A stretch of 64,000 bases of DNA from Adiantum capillus-veneris. Its lineage: Eukaryota; Streptophyta; Polypodiopsida; Polypodiales; Pteridaceae. A program made the position numbers and the translations under genes. The stretch spans positions 92,767,912 to 92,831,911 of the forward strand of contig CM043963.1 of the NCBI GenBank assembly GCA_014529385.2, given 5' to 3'. How positions within the stretch are numbered: position 1 is the stretch's first letter; each line of letters begins with the position of its first letter. Below are positions 23,760-33,654 of the stretch, in pieces. The notes below the pieces were generated by a model, which was not told where the DNA came from, did not search any database, and saw only the letters and a program-made list of their open reading frames with translations.

Positions 23760-26060
23760 ATGGGTAGACGGAAACGCTCAGAGAAGATGTAAGAAACTCT
23801 TGAAGAAACCCAGGCTATAGTTGCTGAGGCAAAGGCAAGCCTTCCTGTTCTCTTATACAGTAAAATCCAAAGATATGTCTTTACTGATCACACAATGACT
23901 CTGCTACAACTCTGGGATTTGCGAGTTGTGTTGCAAGCCACAAGGATTGCTTTTCAGACAGATATTATTAAGCAAGTTCTTGATTCCTTTGATGTTGAAA
24001 CTAGCAGTGCTGTGATAAATAATAGGAAGGTGTCAGTGACACCAAAGGCCATTGCATTTGCATTTCGGATGCCTAATGAGCCCAAACCGTCTGTGGCAAC
24101 TGCACAGCAAATAAGTACTGCTCTTAAGGAGGATGAAACAGCTAGAAAGAAGCGCAAGGCAAGTGCTCAAGGAGTTCCAGTAGCACGACTGGAAGCCTCC
24201 ACTGCTTACAGGTTTGTAGCCGAAGCAGTCAGTCTTAAGAATAACCCAACGTATGTGTGAGAGAAATTATTTGCTATGCTGTTGGCCAAGATACTGGATC
24301 CACAAGTCCATATCAACCTGTGTCAAATACTCTCGCATAATGTACTCCAACAGACTACCCAACTGAAATCTCAAACTGTTTTCAAGGCATGGTATGTTTG
24401 GCAATTTCTGTATTGGGCTACTGCTGCAGATGTTAATGAGCAGGTAAAGCAGGCATGGAGTGAGCATCCCATTTTTGAACCAAAGAAGATTGAACTGTCC
24501 TCAGACGACGAGGAAACGGACAGTCAAACAATTTCCAAGGACCTGAAAAGGAAAGCCACAGCAGAGAAAGCTGGCAGTTCAAAGAAACCAAGAATTACAC
24601 TAACCAAAAGCAATGAATTCTTGAAGCAAATCAAAATCCAGGTTCGGGCAGCGAGCACTGAGACAACTGCACCTGATCAGTCAGTTGTCAAACATACAGT
24701 TGCTACTGGTTCTGGGAAAGATCAGGTAAAGCCAGTCACTGAGGAGAAGGTACCAGACCAGTCAGGAGACAAAGGCAAGAATCAACTGGATAAGGGGAAA
24801 GGTCCAGCGTCCTCAACTGTGTTTGAAACAGTTCCTGTTATTTCTGGACACCCTCTGCAACTGGTTAAAAAGGATAAGTTGCAGCAAATGCAAACTCAGA
24901 AATTGAGAGGGCATATCTTACTCACCAAAACTGATTATGCATCTCTACCGTATGTGGCTCCTGTGGCAATATATGAACCTGTCGATTCTGATCCAACCAC
25001 GGTCAAAGACAGATGTTCAGTACTAATACAGTCTTCTTGGAATACCATTGTCAGTTGTATGGGACAATTGGTGGAGGCTGCTGGATCAGAAGACGAGATC
25101 AAAAAGCTTAAGGCTGATTTGGCAGAAGCACATCATCATATTGCAACACTCCAGAAAGCCCAAGAAGTGCAGAACATACAACATTGGGTACTGGAAGCTC
25201 AATCAGAAAGAGCTCAGGAGTTGTTGAACAAAGAGCTAGCCAAAGCTGAGTCTGAAATTATGATCATAAAAAGTCAAAGGAATGAGGCACTGAGAGCTGC
25301 AGAGCGAGCTGAGGCAGGGCTCAGAATGAAGCGAGCAGAATTCAGGAAGCTGCTAATGCACCATACAGCTCTGAAGCGTTCGCTGACTGGCAGATACATC
25401 TACAATAGCCTGTCTAAAATTTTAAACCCCGCAGGCCATGCTGTTTTTGACCTAGAAAATTAAAAGTCCTTAATGGAAAGTCTGCAGAGTGATTTGCAGG
25501 ACAAGGTGGGTGAGTTCAATAATGCTCTGATGAACCAAGCCATAATGGATTATATTGAGCAACAGACTTCCCCTGATGAGGAAGAAGAAGATGAAGAAGA
25601 TGAACCTGATCAGGAGGAGGATGATGAAGAGACTGGTCATACAAAGGATGATGATGATGCCCCACCACCATCCCCACCCCCAGGACCTGGTACTGGTGGG
25701 ACAGGGCCAGATGAAAGAGGCCAGTCACAGCCGGACCAACCAGACCAGTCTGAGGGACAACAGGAAGGACAAGAAACAGAACACCAGTCGGGTCATCAAC
25801 AGACTGAAGAACAGCAGCCCAGTAACATTGGGAATCAGTCCACGGATCAGTCCCATCATAGCAGAGAGGCTAAAGGGAAAATACAGGTTCAAGATGAAGG
25901 ACCGTTAAATGATCATCATCATTCACTACAGCTCATTACCTTGAATAAGCAGCCGAGACATCAACAGGCCTCCATCACCAGACAATATCTGGAGGATAAT
26001 GCTCTCTGGAATGATTTAGAAAGGTTCCAAAGATTATATGTGGGAGCCAGGAAATGGTAG
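23760..26060 (+). pseudogene. gypsy-2 extra ORF3, unknown function, coiled-coil and acidic/Pro-Gln-rich
   Basis: I do not recognise this protein. The frame opens at ATG 23760 (MGRRKRSEKM) and runs to TAG 26058-26060 with in-frame stops at 23790 (TAA), 24258 (TGA) and 25461 (TAA), each one base from a Gln or Arg codon, so the ancestor probably had about 765 codons. The first 220 residues look globular (LWDLRVVLQATRIAFQTD, SVTPKAIAFAFRMPNEPKPS, AWYVWQFLYWAT). A charged, Lys/Ser/Thr-rich linker with KRKATAEKAGSSKKPR (a likely nuclear signal) follows. A helical coiled-coil lies at about 25090-25400 (EIKKLKADLAEAHHHIATLQ). Then come an acidic run, a Pro stretch and a Gln-rich tail. I see no signal peptide or clear membrane helix, unlike env-like proteins. 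It lies after pol and before the 3' LTR, where env-like or accessory genes sit. Confidence 0.72.
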
Positions 26061-27232
26061 AACATTGGAAATCTGTTGCTTTCCATAATAAAGAAGCTTG
26101 TAGACTACCTGCGCATCCCAGTACAGTTCAGCTATTGGAACGAGTTCCGGAATGGATACTCAATGCTGATGAGAAAGTGGTAAACCGGCACTGGCAAAGA
26201 CAGTCTATTGCAGATTGTTAGTCGTTAGCTCTAGAACTGGAACTTCTGCTGGGTAACAAACCAACTTACCACTGCATGAAGGACGTTAGGGTCCAACTTA
26301 AGGATGTTCTGGTACAACTGCAAACTGCCAGAAGAGTTTTGGACCAGAGAGTGAAAGCCATCCTGGAGGACCAGACAACCACTAGCAAAGGACCTCAAAC
26401 GCGAATGTCAGTCGGAGCACAGGCAACTGCTCTCCGAACTCTATTCCAGCTAGTAAGAATTACTAGGAAGATGATGCAACAAGAGAACCATGCAGTTCTG
26501 AATTTCCTAGAATTTGTGCCTGATTCTCCAGTTCTCTTGTATGCTGTTCCAACAAGAGAAACTGAGTTGCCAAGATTTTTTCCAGCGCTGTATCCTCAAC
26601 ATCAAGAACCAGTTGATCGACTCACATATTTCAAAATAACTGATGAGCTTAGGGATTGGTATGAGCGCTCAACTGTGGAATGGAAGACTTGGCAAACATT
26701 GCTCAATGATGCTCTTCAAATCAATGACATTCAGACAATGAAGGAAGAGCTACAAAGGATTCAGCTGTGTATGGGCCAGTGGAAGATTCAGGTCAGAGGA
26801 TTGACTAAGATTACTAATCAGCTACTACAGCTCACGGTCGAATCTTCCAAAATGCCTGAGAAAGACATTGCAGCAAAGCCGGGTTTGGCATCGTAGTACA
26901 GGGAGATGGTTGAGATTCTTTTCGAAGCTCGCGTCAAAACCAATCAGCCTCTTCCAGAAGGATGGATCCATACTGCTTCACATTGTCATAAACTGGCCAG
27001 AACCAGACTGAGCAAGGGCAGGCGTACACTCTATGATCCTGACACCAAAACCTATCATTCTCTCACACCTTATGAGGTAGAGATGACCACAGACCGGCGG
27101 GATCAGCTTGAGCAGGAGGCCATTTACCGACTGATTCAGAAGGAGAATGCTAATGCTGGGACTTCTCAGGCACCAACACGGTCAAAGAGCAAGGGCAAAA
27201 GGAAGACAGTCCAATGGAAGGATACTGGGTAG
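26054..27232 (+). pseudogene. gypsy-2 extra ORF4, unknown function, overlapping the end of ORF3
   Basis: The product is not recognised. The frame (two positions off ORF3) starts at ATG 26054 (MVEHWKSVAFHNKEACRLP), inside the last codons of ORF3, and runs to TAG 27230-27232 with TAG stops at 26218 and 26894. About 392 codons without the stops. It is helix-rich (KDVRVQLKDVLVQLQTARRVL, REDQ-type heptads, ELQRIQLCMGQWKIQVRG) and ends in a basic stretch (RSKSKGKRKTVQWKD). It could instead be the C-terminus of ORF3 after a frameshift: ORF3 and ORF4 abut exactly. The C-terminal LPEGWIHTASHCHK and LYDPDTKTYHSLTP stretch looks like a small folded domain. The next 230 bp to the 3' LTR show no further gene. 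Confidence 0.62.
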
Positions 27233-27466
27233 TTCTATCTCAGAATTCAGGGGTGACTTTTCTTTTTAGCAGGCAGGGAGAGATGACAGCTCCACCTTGG
27301 CCTTTCTAGAGCTCTACATCCTTCACCATCTTCTCAATGTCAGACTCTGATAATCCACCAGAAGATGGCTTGTCAACATCAGAACCAGACGATGGATTTT
27401 TCAGTTTCACATCAGAATCAGACAAGAGAATTTTTCAGAAATTTTGGTATCTTGCCAAAATTCACT

Positions 27467-27480
27467 AAAGAAGGGAAGGA
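27467..27480 (+). other. polypurine tract of gypsy-2
   Basis: AAAGAAGGGAAGGA is all purine and directly abuts the first base of the 3' LTR. This is the expected RNase H-resistant primer for plus-strand synthesis. Confidence 0.88.
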
Positions 27481-27954
27481 TGTAGACGGCTGGAGAGTCA
27501 CCATGTGGGAACGTGTTCTTAGAAGATGGGCAGCAAATCACTTAGTAATTACTAGAGTAATTACTACAGTAAACCCGAAGCATATAAATAGGGCCCATTA
27601 CATTGATATCGGGCTGGCAATTGTAATCACTTGTATTAGCGCTTTGGGCTATAATTGCGCTTGAGCATCAGTGGCAGTATTGTTGGCTATACTTTTTCTT
27701 TGTAATCATATTCACTGTAATCTCAATCATGGTATATATTCAGTGATATTTACTTCTCAACAGTCTTCTGAATTTGAATTTGAATCTGAATCTGAACTTT
27801 ATTCCAGTCTATAAGTCTGATTCTCATTTCAGTATCCACATTTCAGTCTAGTCTCTGATTTCTGTCTAGTCTACTGTCTGAAATCTTTCCACACGAGTAG
27901 CTGAAATCCTTCAACACTGGAATTAGCTGTCTCAAGAGATCAGCTCCAATTCCA
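27481..27954 (+). repeat. 3' LTR of gypsy-2
   Basis: It has the same 474-bp length as the 5' LTR with five substitutions and no indels. It starts TGTAGACGG directly after the polypurine tract and ends TTCCA before the gtgat target duplication. The TATA box and both AGTAATTACT palindromes are conserved. Confidence 0.95.
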
Positions 27955-27959
27955 GTGAT

Positions 27960-28475
27960 GCTAGTGTCACTCCATCCAAACTTTGTCTACATGTTGAGAA
28001 GAACCAGGAGCGCTTTCAATCTAGACACACGTGCTCCATTATACAATGGCGTATCGGCTTCACTTTTCATATCATCATAGACAAGCCTTTCTGAATCCAT
28101 GATCGTCTCGATCATTTCATCAATTTTGGGCTCAAACATTGCCTCATTGGGAATGTGGTCTGCATGATCATCCCGCGAGCTGTCAGAGGCTACATCTTGT
28201 GGCCTCACATATGCTGCTTGACCAGAGCGCCTGCGAACACATCTATTGGGTTGCAAGATTGCTGCATGTTGGCCAACGTCAGAGTCCGGTGAGTTATAAT
28301 TGGCAACAACTTGATCTATAATAGATGGATCGAACTCGCCAAATTCGCGAACGTGCTGCAAAGAAACGCGTCTTGTCTATCGCACAGCATGCTTGCAATG
28401 GTTACAAGGACATAAGATCCTCGTTGAGAGATAAGTGTTTTGGTTGGATGGCCCCACATCCTCGTCACTACTCAT
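27960..28475 (-). pseudogene. CACTA TNP2 transposase, 5' exon
   Basis: This is the N-terminal exon of the same transposase as 8610-11770, separated by gypsy-2. The start is ATG 28475 (MSSDEDVGPSNQNTYLS). A CPCNHCKH motif matches the conserved CPC zinc-type motif at TNP2 N-termini. A TAG follows AVR at about 28377, then the frame is open to DMKSEADTPLYNGARVSRLK and a second TAG after LLNM (27987-27989). After that stop, TKFGWSDTS continues in frame to the insertion point and resumes as ITALFR at 11770, followed by the first intron. Both stops are one base from CAG. Upstream CACTA noncoding DNA lies to the right. Confidence 0.85.
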
Positions 28476-28536
28476 AATGAGGGCAAAAATCTTATAGCCT
28501 GGACAACAAATTTAATCTTCTATTGACATTCTTCGT

Positions 28537-28540
<4 letters not shown>

Positions 28541-28597
<57 letters not shown>
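28541..28597. repeat. (CT)n microsatellite
   Basis: An almost perfect CT run of about 28 units lies just upstream of the CACTA transposase start on the minus strand, where it would read as GA. Confidence 0.95.
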
Positions 28598-28600
<3 letters not shown>

Positions 28601-28941
28601 TTCACACTGTAAACTACCTCACATTCTCTAGTCATGTCCAATCCCCGCACACCTCGGTCTAGAGGTGCACGGAGATCAGAACCACGGGGTTATAATCTTG
28701 TCTTTATTGGTCTAGAGGTGCACGGAGATCAGAACCACAAGAAATCTACACACCCACGTCTACATGATACTGCATGTAGTGGACAAAACCCCTTTGCCTC
28801 TTCTCTAGCTGTAGCATTTCACAGCATCTTAACATCTTTTCATAGTAGATCTTTGTTTGTAACATGCAGGTACGTCATTCTTGCAATGTAGCTGATGTCT
28901 ACTCAAGGCACTTAATTCTTATTCTAGATTTGACGGGATGT

Positions 28942-28942
<1 letters not shown>

Positions 28943-29007
<65 letters not shown>
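28943..29007. repeat. (GT)n microsatellite
   Basis: An uninterrupted GT run of about 32 units follows a TGTG lead-in. The antisense open frame made of repeated TH residues across it is not a gene. Confidence 0.95.
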
Positions 29008-29008
<1 letters not shown>

Positions 29009-29224
29009 CCCTTGAAATCGTCATCTTGCATCACTAATTTCTGTGTATGCTCAATTTGCTCTTCCATTAGATGAATATGACGGCTTATTGTATGGTAGCA
29101 GCAGTCGAACATGCAGGTGGAATTGCTGGTCCGCATGGACTGTCGAGGCTGTGAGCGCAGGAAATTTTCTCGCCATTTCTTCTAACCTTATCTTAAACGA
29201 TTTCCTCGCCATTTCTTCTAACCT

Positions 29225-29420
29225 TAATTAAATAACCTAAATTTAATTTAATATAACATATATAAACCTAAATTAATAAACCTAAATCTAATCTAATATA
29301 ACGTAAATAAACTTAAATCTAATCAAATGTAAATCTAACTAAAAATAAACCTAAATCTAATTTAATTTAACTTAAATAAACCTAAATCTAATTTAACGTA
29401 AGTCTACATCTAACCTAATC
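29225..29420. repeat. AT-rich degenerate short repeats
   Basis: Variants of AACCTAAATCTAATTTAAT recur about eight times. They contain the word AAACCTAAA, close to but not the plant telomere unit TTTAGGG/CCCTAAA, so this is not read as telomeric. Confidence 0.7.
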
Positions 29421-29429
29421 TTTAACGTC

Positions 29430-29810
29430 TTTTGGGATAGTTTCCTACGATGTTAAAACTCTCTTCTTCTTGTGTGTGTGGGTGTGTGTGTGCCAATAAA
29501 AAGAGAAAAATGGTATAACCTTTCTATCATCCAAGTGTGGTAGATTGGTTATGCCATTTTCCTCTTGAATAACAAGTCTTGGTTTCAACTCCTCATCGGC
29601 TAGATTTTTAGGTCTCTTTAATTAGTTTCCTACGACGTTAAATTAAACTCTCTTCTTCTCGGGTGTGTGCACGCCAATAAAAAAAGGAGAAAAATGGTAT
29701 AACTTTTCTATCACCGAAGTGTGATAGATTGGTTATGCCATTTCCCTTATGAATAACATGTCTTGAGTTCAACTCCTGTCGACTATATCTTTAAGGTCTT
29801 TTGAGATACT
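29430..29810. repeat. tandem duplication of about 185-190 bp
   Basis: Two imperfect units each run from TTTCCTACGATGTTAAA through CTCTCTTCTTCT, a GTGTG stretch, GCCAATAAAA, AAAATGGTATAAC, TAGATTGGTTATGCCATTT and a CTTG.TTCAACTCC tail. A third partial unit starts near 29800 and runs into the CT tracts. Confidence 0.8.
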
Positions 29811-29831
29811 TTCCTACGATGTTAAAACTCT

Positions 29832-29857
29832 CTTCTTCTTCTTCTTCTTCTTCTTCT

Positions 29858-29910
<53 letters not shown>

Positions 29911-29975
29911 CCTCTCTCAATGTGTGTGCATTCTTTGATTATGCATGTCTGTGTGCGCTTTTTTGGTTTTTGCAT

Positions 29976-30035
<60 letters not shown>

Positions 30036-30209
30036 CCTCTCTCAATGTGTGTGTGCTTTCTTTGATTATACATGTGTGTGTGCGCATTTTTGGTTTATGC
30101 ATGCTCTCTCTCTTTTCCTCTCTCAATGTGTGTGTGCTTTCTTTGTGTATGCATGTATGTGTGTGTGTGCGTTTTTTGTTTATGCTTGTGCTCTCTCTCT
30201 CTCTCTCGT

Positions 30210-30254
<45 letters not shown>

Positions 30255-30497
30255 AACACAATGTGTGTGTGTGTGTGTGAAAGGGAGGGAGAGAGAAAGA
30301 GGGAAAGGGACCATGAGAGTGAGGAGAGGGAAGGAGCATACCTGGCTCTCCTTCCTCTCCTCGTGTGTGTGTGTGAGAGAGAGAGAGAGAAGGAGAGAGA
30401 GAAAGAGGGGAAGGGAACATGAGAGTGAGGAGAGGGAAGGAGCATACCTGGCTCTCCTTCCTCTCCTCGTGTGTGTGTGTGTGTGTGTGGAGAAGAT

Positions 30498-30535
<38 letters not shown>
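29832..30535. repeat. compound TTC/CT/GT/GA microsatellite array with higher-order units
   Basis: (TTC)n at 29832-29861 leads into (CT)n at 29862-29907, 29978-30031 and 30187-30250. Between them the phrase TCTCAATGTGTGTG followed by TTTGATTATGCATGT-like text recurs three times. On the right a unit of about 107 bp with GAGGAGAGGGAAGGAGCATA occurs at about 30315 and 30422. GA runs end near 30532. Confidence 0.85.
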
Positions 30536-30537
<2 letters not shown>

Positions 30538-30621
30538 CGTTACCTTGCTTGCTTGAGCGCGAGTTGAAAACTCAGATCTGAGTTTTCGAACTCTCTCAGT
30601 TATTTTTTTTAGCCATGTTGG

Positions 30622-30699
30622 CGTCGCTATAGACATCGCTATGAGCGTCGCTATGTTACAAGTAACATAGCGACGCTCATAGCGACGCCTATAGCGACG
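30622..30699. repeat. CACTA subterminal hairpin of AGCGACGC repeats
   Basis: Arms 30641-30659 and 30662-30680 are a perfect 19-bp inverted repeat (ATGAGCGTCGCTATGTTAC) around a 2-bp loop. The stem extends outward to 30622 and 30699 with two mismatches. GCGTCGCTAT words recur outside it. Such subterminal motifs are where the DNA-binding CACTA protein binds. Confidence 0.85.
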
Positions 30700-30749
30700 T
30701 CGTGCATTTTCATATTTTAGCGTCGCAGTATGAGTGTCGCTAATGTTAA

Positions 30750-30764
30750 GCATGGCTTGTAGTG
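30750..30764 (-). repeat. right (5') terminus of the CACTA transposon
   Basis: On the minus strand the terminus reads CACTACAAGCCATGC, beginning with the diagnostic CACTA and in the right place beyond the subterminal repeats. The three bases outside are ttt. The matching terminus on the far side was not found, so the inverted repeat is unconfirmed. Confidence 0.7.
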
Positions 30765-33650
30765 TTTGGCATGGGGTTGATCCCATACCCACAATTCACT
30801 ATAGCTTCTTACTATAAATTCTGGGTGCAAGTCTAGGGCTTTTGTAATCGGCCAGTGGAGCAGGGGAGTATGTGGCCATATAAGATTCAAAAGGTAGAAG
30901 AGGGTGATGTCCACCACTAATGGGGCCACTACGGTAGATAGAGTGAATTACCTTTAGTAGGTTATTGTAAAATGAAGAATCCACTTTCAAGCAGTCCATA
31001 ATAATATTATCTAGAAAGTTGACTTGAGGATCTCTTCGTCAGAGAGCTTAGATAAGGTTATGTTGATTTGGCCATTGATGTGCTCCATTTCTTCCATGTA
31101 AGATTTCTCAAGTGTGGAGGAGGCATCCTTTAATTCTTGTTTAGGAAACCTTGCTCTTCAACGATAGTGAGGAAGAGAAGAGACCCTCCTCCGTGTCTAC
31201 AACATGTGTTGGAGGCTTTCCAATCAACGAGCAAAGAAAACCGAGCGAAGCCAATTTTTGAGCAAATATGAGAAACACCTTTGACAAATTGATGCGAGCA
31301 CAAGGTATATTGAAGAAAATACTCATGTCATTTTGGATTCAACCATCTTCTCAACATGAATGGTCATACTTTTAAAATTACCACAAAGCAACAACCATAT
31401 TCCAAACCACAGAAGTACATATAAATCGGTTAATTATGGATGCATAAAAAATGTCTAAAAAGGTAAAAACAAACAAACGTTCACCAAGCCTATGAGAAGT
31501 AGATAGAACAACCTTGTAAATTTGAGAAATCTCATGATCAAGAGCATAAACATGCTCTCCTATATTATTTTCATTGCACTGAATCTTTACATGCTCTCTG
31601 ACAAAGTGAGAGTATGTAGAGAGAAATCTCTACCATCAATGTCGGAATGTTGCTTAATAGCTGTATCAACTTTGATCGTATGCACGTAACTATCAAACAT
31701 GAGCGCTAGTCTCTAACCTCGTTGAGGGCCATACACAGTAATGTGTCTTCTCATTGCATAGAGCGGATATTGAACGTAAAGTTGCAAACAAATTTTTGAA
31801 GACACAAGTTTATGTTCCAGGAGGAAATCATTCTTTTGGTCAAACCATACAAAATATTATAGAAATGGGCGTGGATAGGGCCTTAATTTGCAGAAAAGAT
31901 ATTTTGATAATCATTGCACAACCAGAATGTCAAAGCAATAATTGTCCGCCACACAACATAAATGACGTTTAGAATTTATAGTGACAAATAAATATAAATA
32001 GTAAAAATCAATAAAGCCCACGAAGCCAACACACTCATCAAGGGGAAAAATCTATTACGAAATCACCATCAAATCCATTGGGAAATCAAACTTGACATTC
32101 GTTTTGATTTTTATTTTAAAAAAAATACCAAAGCTCAACCAACCATCACGTGTGAACCCACTGCAAAGGTAGTGTTTCATAGGACTCTTTGTGTAGAACT
32201 CTCTATTCGAAGTCCTCTCTTTGACCACCTCTCTGTTCACTTAATGCTTCTCTCCCATCTCACTTTGCTTGTCTTTCTCTTGCCTAGATCACCAGGTCGT
32301 CTCTAATAGCCCTCGACTCGACAACAACCCCACTCGGCCCATCGTAGCCTAGCCCTACTCAGCTCTTTAATTATAGCTTAGCCCCGCTAAACTCGGCCCC
32401 TCTCAGCTCAGCCCCTCTCAAACTGGGTTCAACCTATAAACTTATTCATGATCTGTGGAAGGCCGGGCTAATGAATGTCATGTCGAATGCCGTGTGAGGA
32501 GGTTGGGCCTTGATATGTGGAAGGCCAGGCTAATGCGGGATGCATGACGTGTCCATGGACGTGTCACCCAAGATGTCCATGTAAAGGAGGGACATGGACA
32601 TGTAGATGATGTCGGTGGCCAGCTATAAAATGGCACGAGCGGGGACACCATGCAAGAGCGGGTCGCCAGTGCATCACAACACCCCTACATTGGATTCCAC
32701 ATCAAACCATAGCCTTGCAACGGCCACGGCGGCAGCGGGACTGTCAGGTGGCGAAGTTGGAGAATGGTCACATCAGTGGAAGATCGAGGTGTCTCAGATC
32801 AACAAAGAAGAAGTGGCTTGCACTCAGATGAACAAATAGATAAAGGAAGCATCACACTCACACGGTGGCAGTAAGAGGAGGAGCATCCAAAGTGGACAAT
32901 GACAAACTAACAATCTGTGAAGATTTGGGACCTAAACACTGGCAAAAGCGACCTAAAAACGGCGAGAATTTCAAGTTTGCCTTTATTTTCTTGTGTTAGG
33001 AAAAATGTATATTTCTAGCCCTGCGCTAAACCTATTGTTTGTTGGTGGATGAAGGATCATCACCAAAGCCATTTCTTAACTTTACAATTGGCATTTTGAC
33101 GGTAATCTCTTCTAATGATAGGCTAGGCAAAAGTGTTTCCCTCTTGATTGTTATAATGGCGCTGTCAACTTGGCCTCTTCAAGTGCAATGTGCTTGACAA
33201 ATAAACCGCATTTGTATAACATGTAAAGGAGCATTACGTTTGCTTGAAGACGCTGTTGGAACTAGTTCGCGTTTGCGTGGACTCGTTTTGACAACTTACA
33301 CAAGGCTATAGTGGAGGCGAAATTTGGTGGCTTGCTGGTTGTAATCGCGGCAAAACCTGTCGGCTAGAGCACCGATGACAGCAAGCTGCAAACAACTGGC
33401 TGATTCGAATATGCTATGGAAACCAAGGTGCCTTGCAAGGCGTCAGCGATGCGGAAGCATGTGGAGCTCCAAAGAGTTGAGGGGGCCGAGCATCATTGAG
33501 CGAGCACATTCAGCATGCTCGTGCATGCACACACACGCTACCTCAAAGGCGTTTAGTGCCCTTCCATGGTCATGTGGATGGCGACGGGGTCAAAACCTGA
33601 TCTTGAGAGTTAGCTTGAGAGTCTGTGTTTGCAATCGCATCGTCAAGTGA
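30765..33650. other. intergenic or decayed repeat DNA, no recognisable gene
   Basis: All open frames are under 95 codons and show no known motif. The stretch from 32300 to 32420 is rich in CTCGGCC and CAGCCC words, and 32440-32530 has a duplicated phrase (GTGGAAGGCC.GGCTAATG). I see no LTR, TIR or RNA gene. Confidence 0.5.
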
Positions 33651-33654
33651 TCTT

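Larger units (their letters stand above)
11776..27954 (+). mobile_element. Ty3/gypsy LTR retrotransposon gypsy-2, with extra 3' coding region and nested copia-2A
   Basis: It is bounded by 474-bp LTRs (11776-12249 and 27481-27954) that differ at five positions by my alignment, both TG...CA, with a 4 of 5 TSD and a polypurine tract before the 3' LTR. Internal order is gag with CCHC knuckles, protease, RT, RNase H and integrase, all in one frame, then about 400 bp of spacer, then about 3.5 kb of further coding sequence. RT before integrase defines Ty3/gypsy. Copia-2A splits the protease-RT junction. Without it the element is about 11 kb. The extra 3' coding block recalls the position of env-like genes in Athila-type elements, but the lineage is unresolved. 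Confidence 0.93.
28476..30600. other. CACTA 5' noncoding region, microsatellite- and tandem-repeat-rich
   Basis: No gene is supported between the transposase start and the subterminal repeats. Contents: (CT)n 28541-28597; a 30-bp direct repeat (GGTCTAGAGGTGCACGGAGA...) at about 28661 and 28712; (GT)n 28943-29007; TAAACCTAAATCTAAT-type repeats at 29225-29420; a two-unit tandem repeat at 29430-29810; then alternating CT, GT and GA tracts to about 30535. Long open frames here are artefacts of dinucleotide runs. Confidence 0.7.
7203..30764 (-). mobile_element. CACTA (En/Spm) DNA transposon interrupted by gypsy-2
   Basis: Two CACTA genes lie on the minus strand: a TNP2-type transposase gene (28475 to 8610, interrupted) and a Transposase_24-type gene (8210 to about 7203). 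The right terminus is CTTGTAGTG ending at 30764, i.e. CACTACAAG on the minus strand, preceded by AGCGACGC-type subterminal repeats and a long hairpin, both typical of CACTA ends. I could not find a matching CACTA end on the left, so the left limit is set at the last coding homology. Without gypsy-2 the element would be about 7.4 kb. Nonsense codons make it nonautonomous now. Confidence 0.82.

Noticed and set aside
23760..27232. Envelope-like protein for the gypsy-2 extra ORFs
   Set aside because: Position fits, but I see no signal peptide, no clear membrane helix and no cleavage-type motif; composition points to a soluble nuclear or particle protein.
28624..28891. 85-codon plus frame with Arg/Pro-rich start (SNPRTPRSRGARRSEPRG)
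   Set aside because: It is generated by a duplicated 30-bp phrase within CACTA noncoding DNA, with no homology I recognise.
29225..29420. Interstitial telomere repeat (AAACCTAAA words)
   Set aside because: The exact plant unit CCCTAAA does not recur; the words are embedded in longer AT-rich repeats.
29920..30567. Long plus-strand frame rich in SLSL and CVC
   Set aside because: It is a read-through of CT and GT repeats; both strands and several frames are open for the same reason.
30765..33650. Possible host gene between the CACTA end and gypsy-3
   Set aside because: There is no frame over 95 codons, no exon chain with shared splice phase and no motif on either strand.
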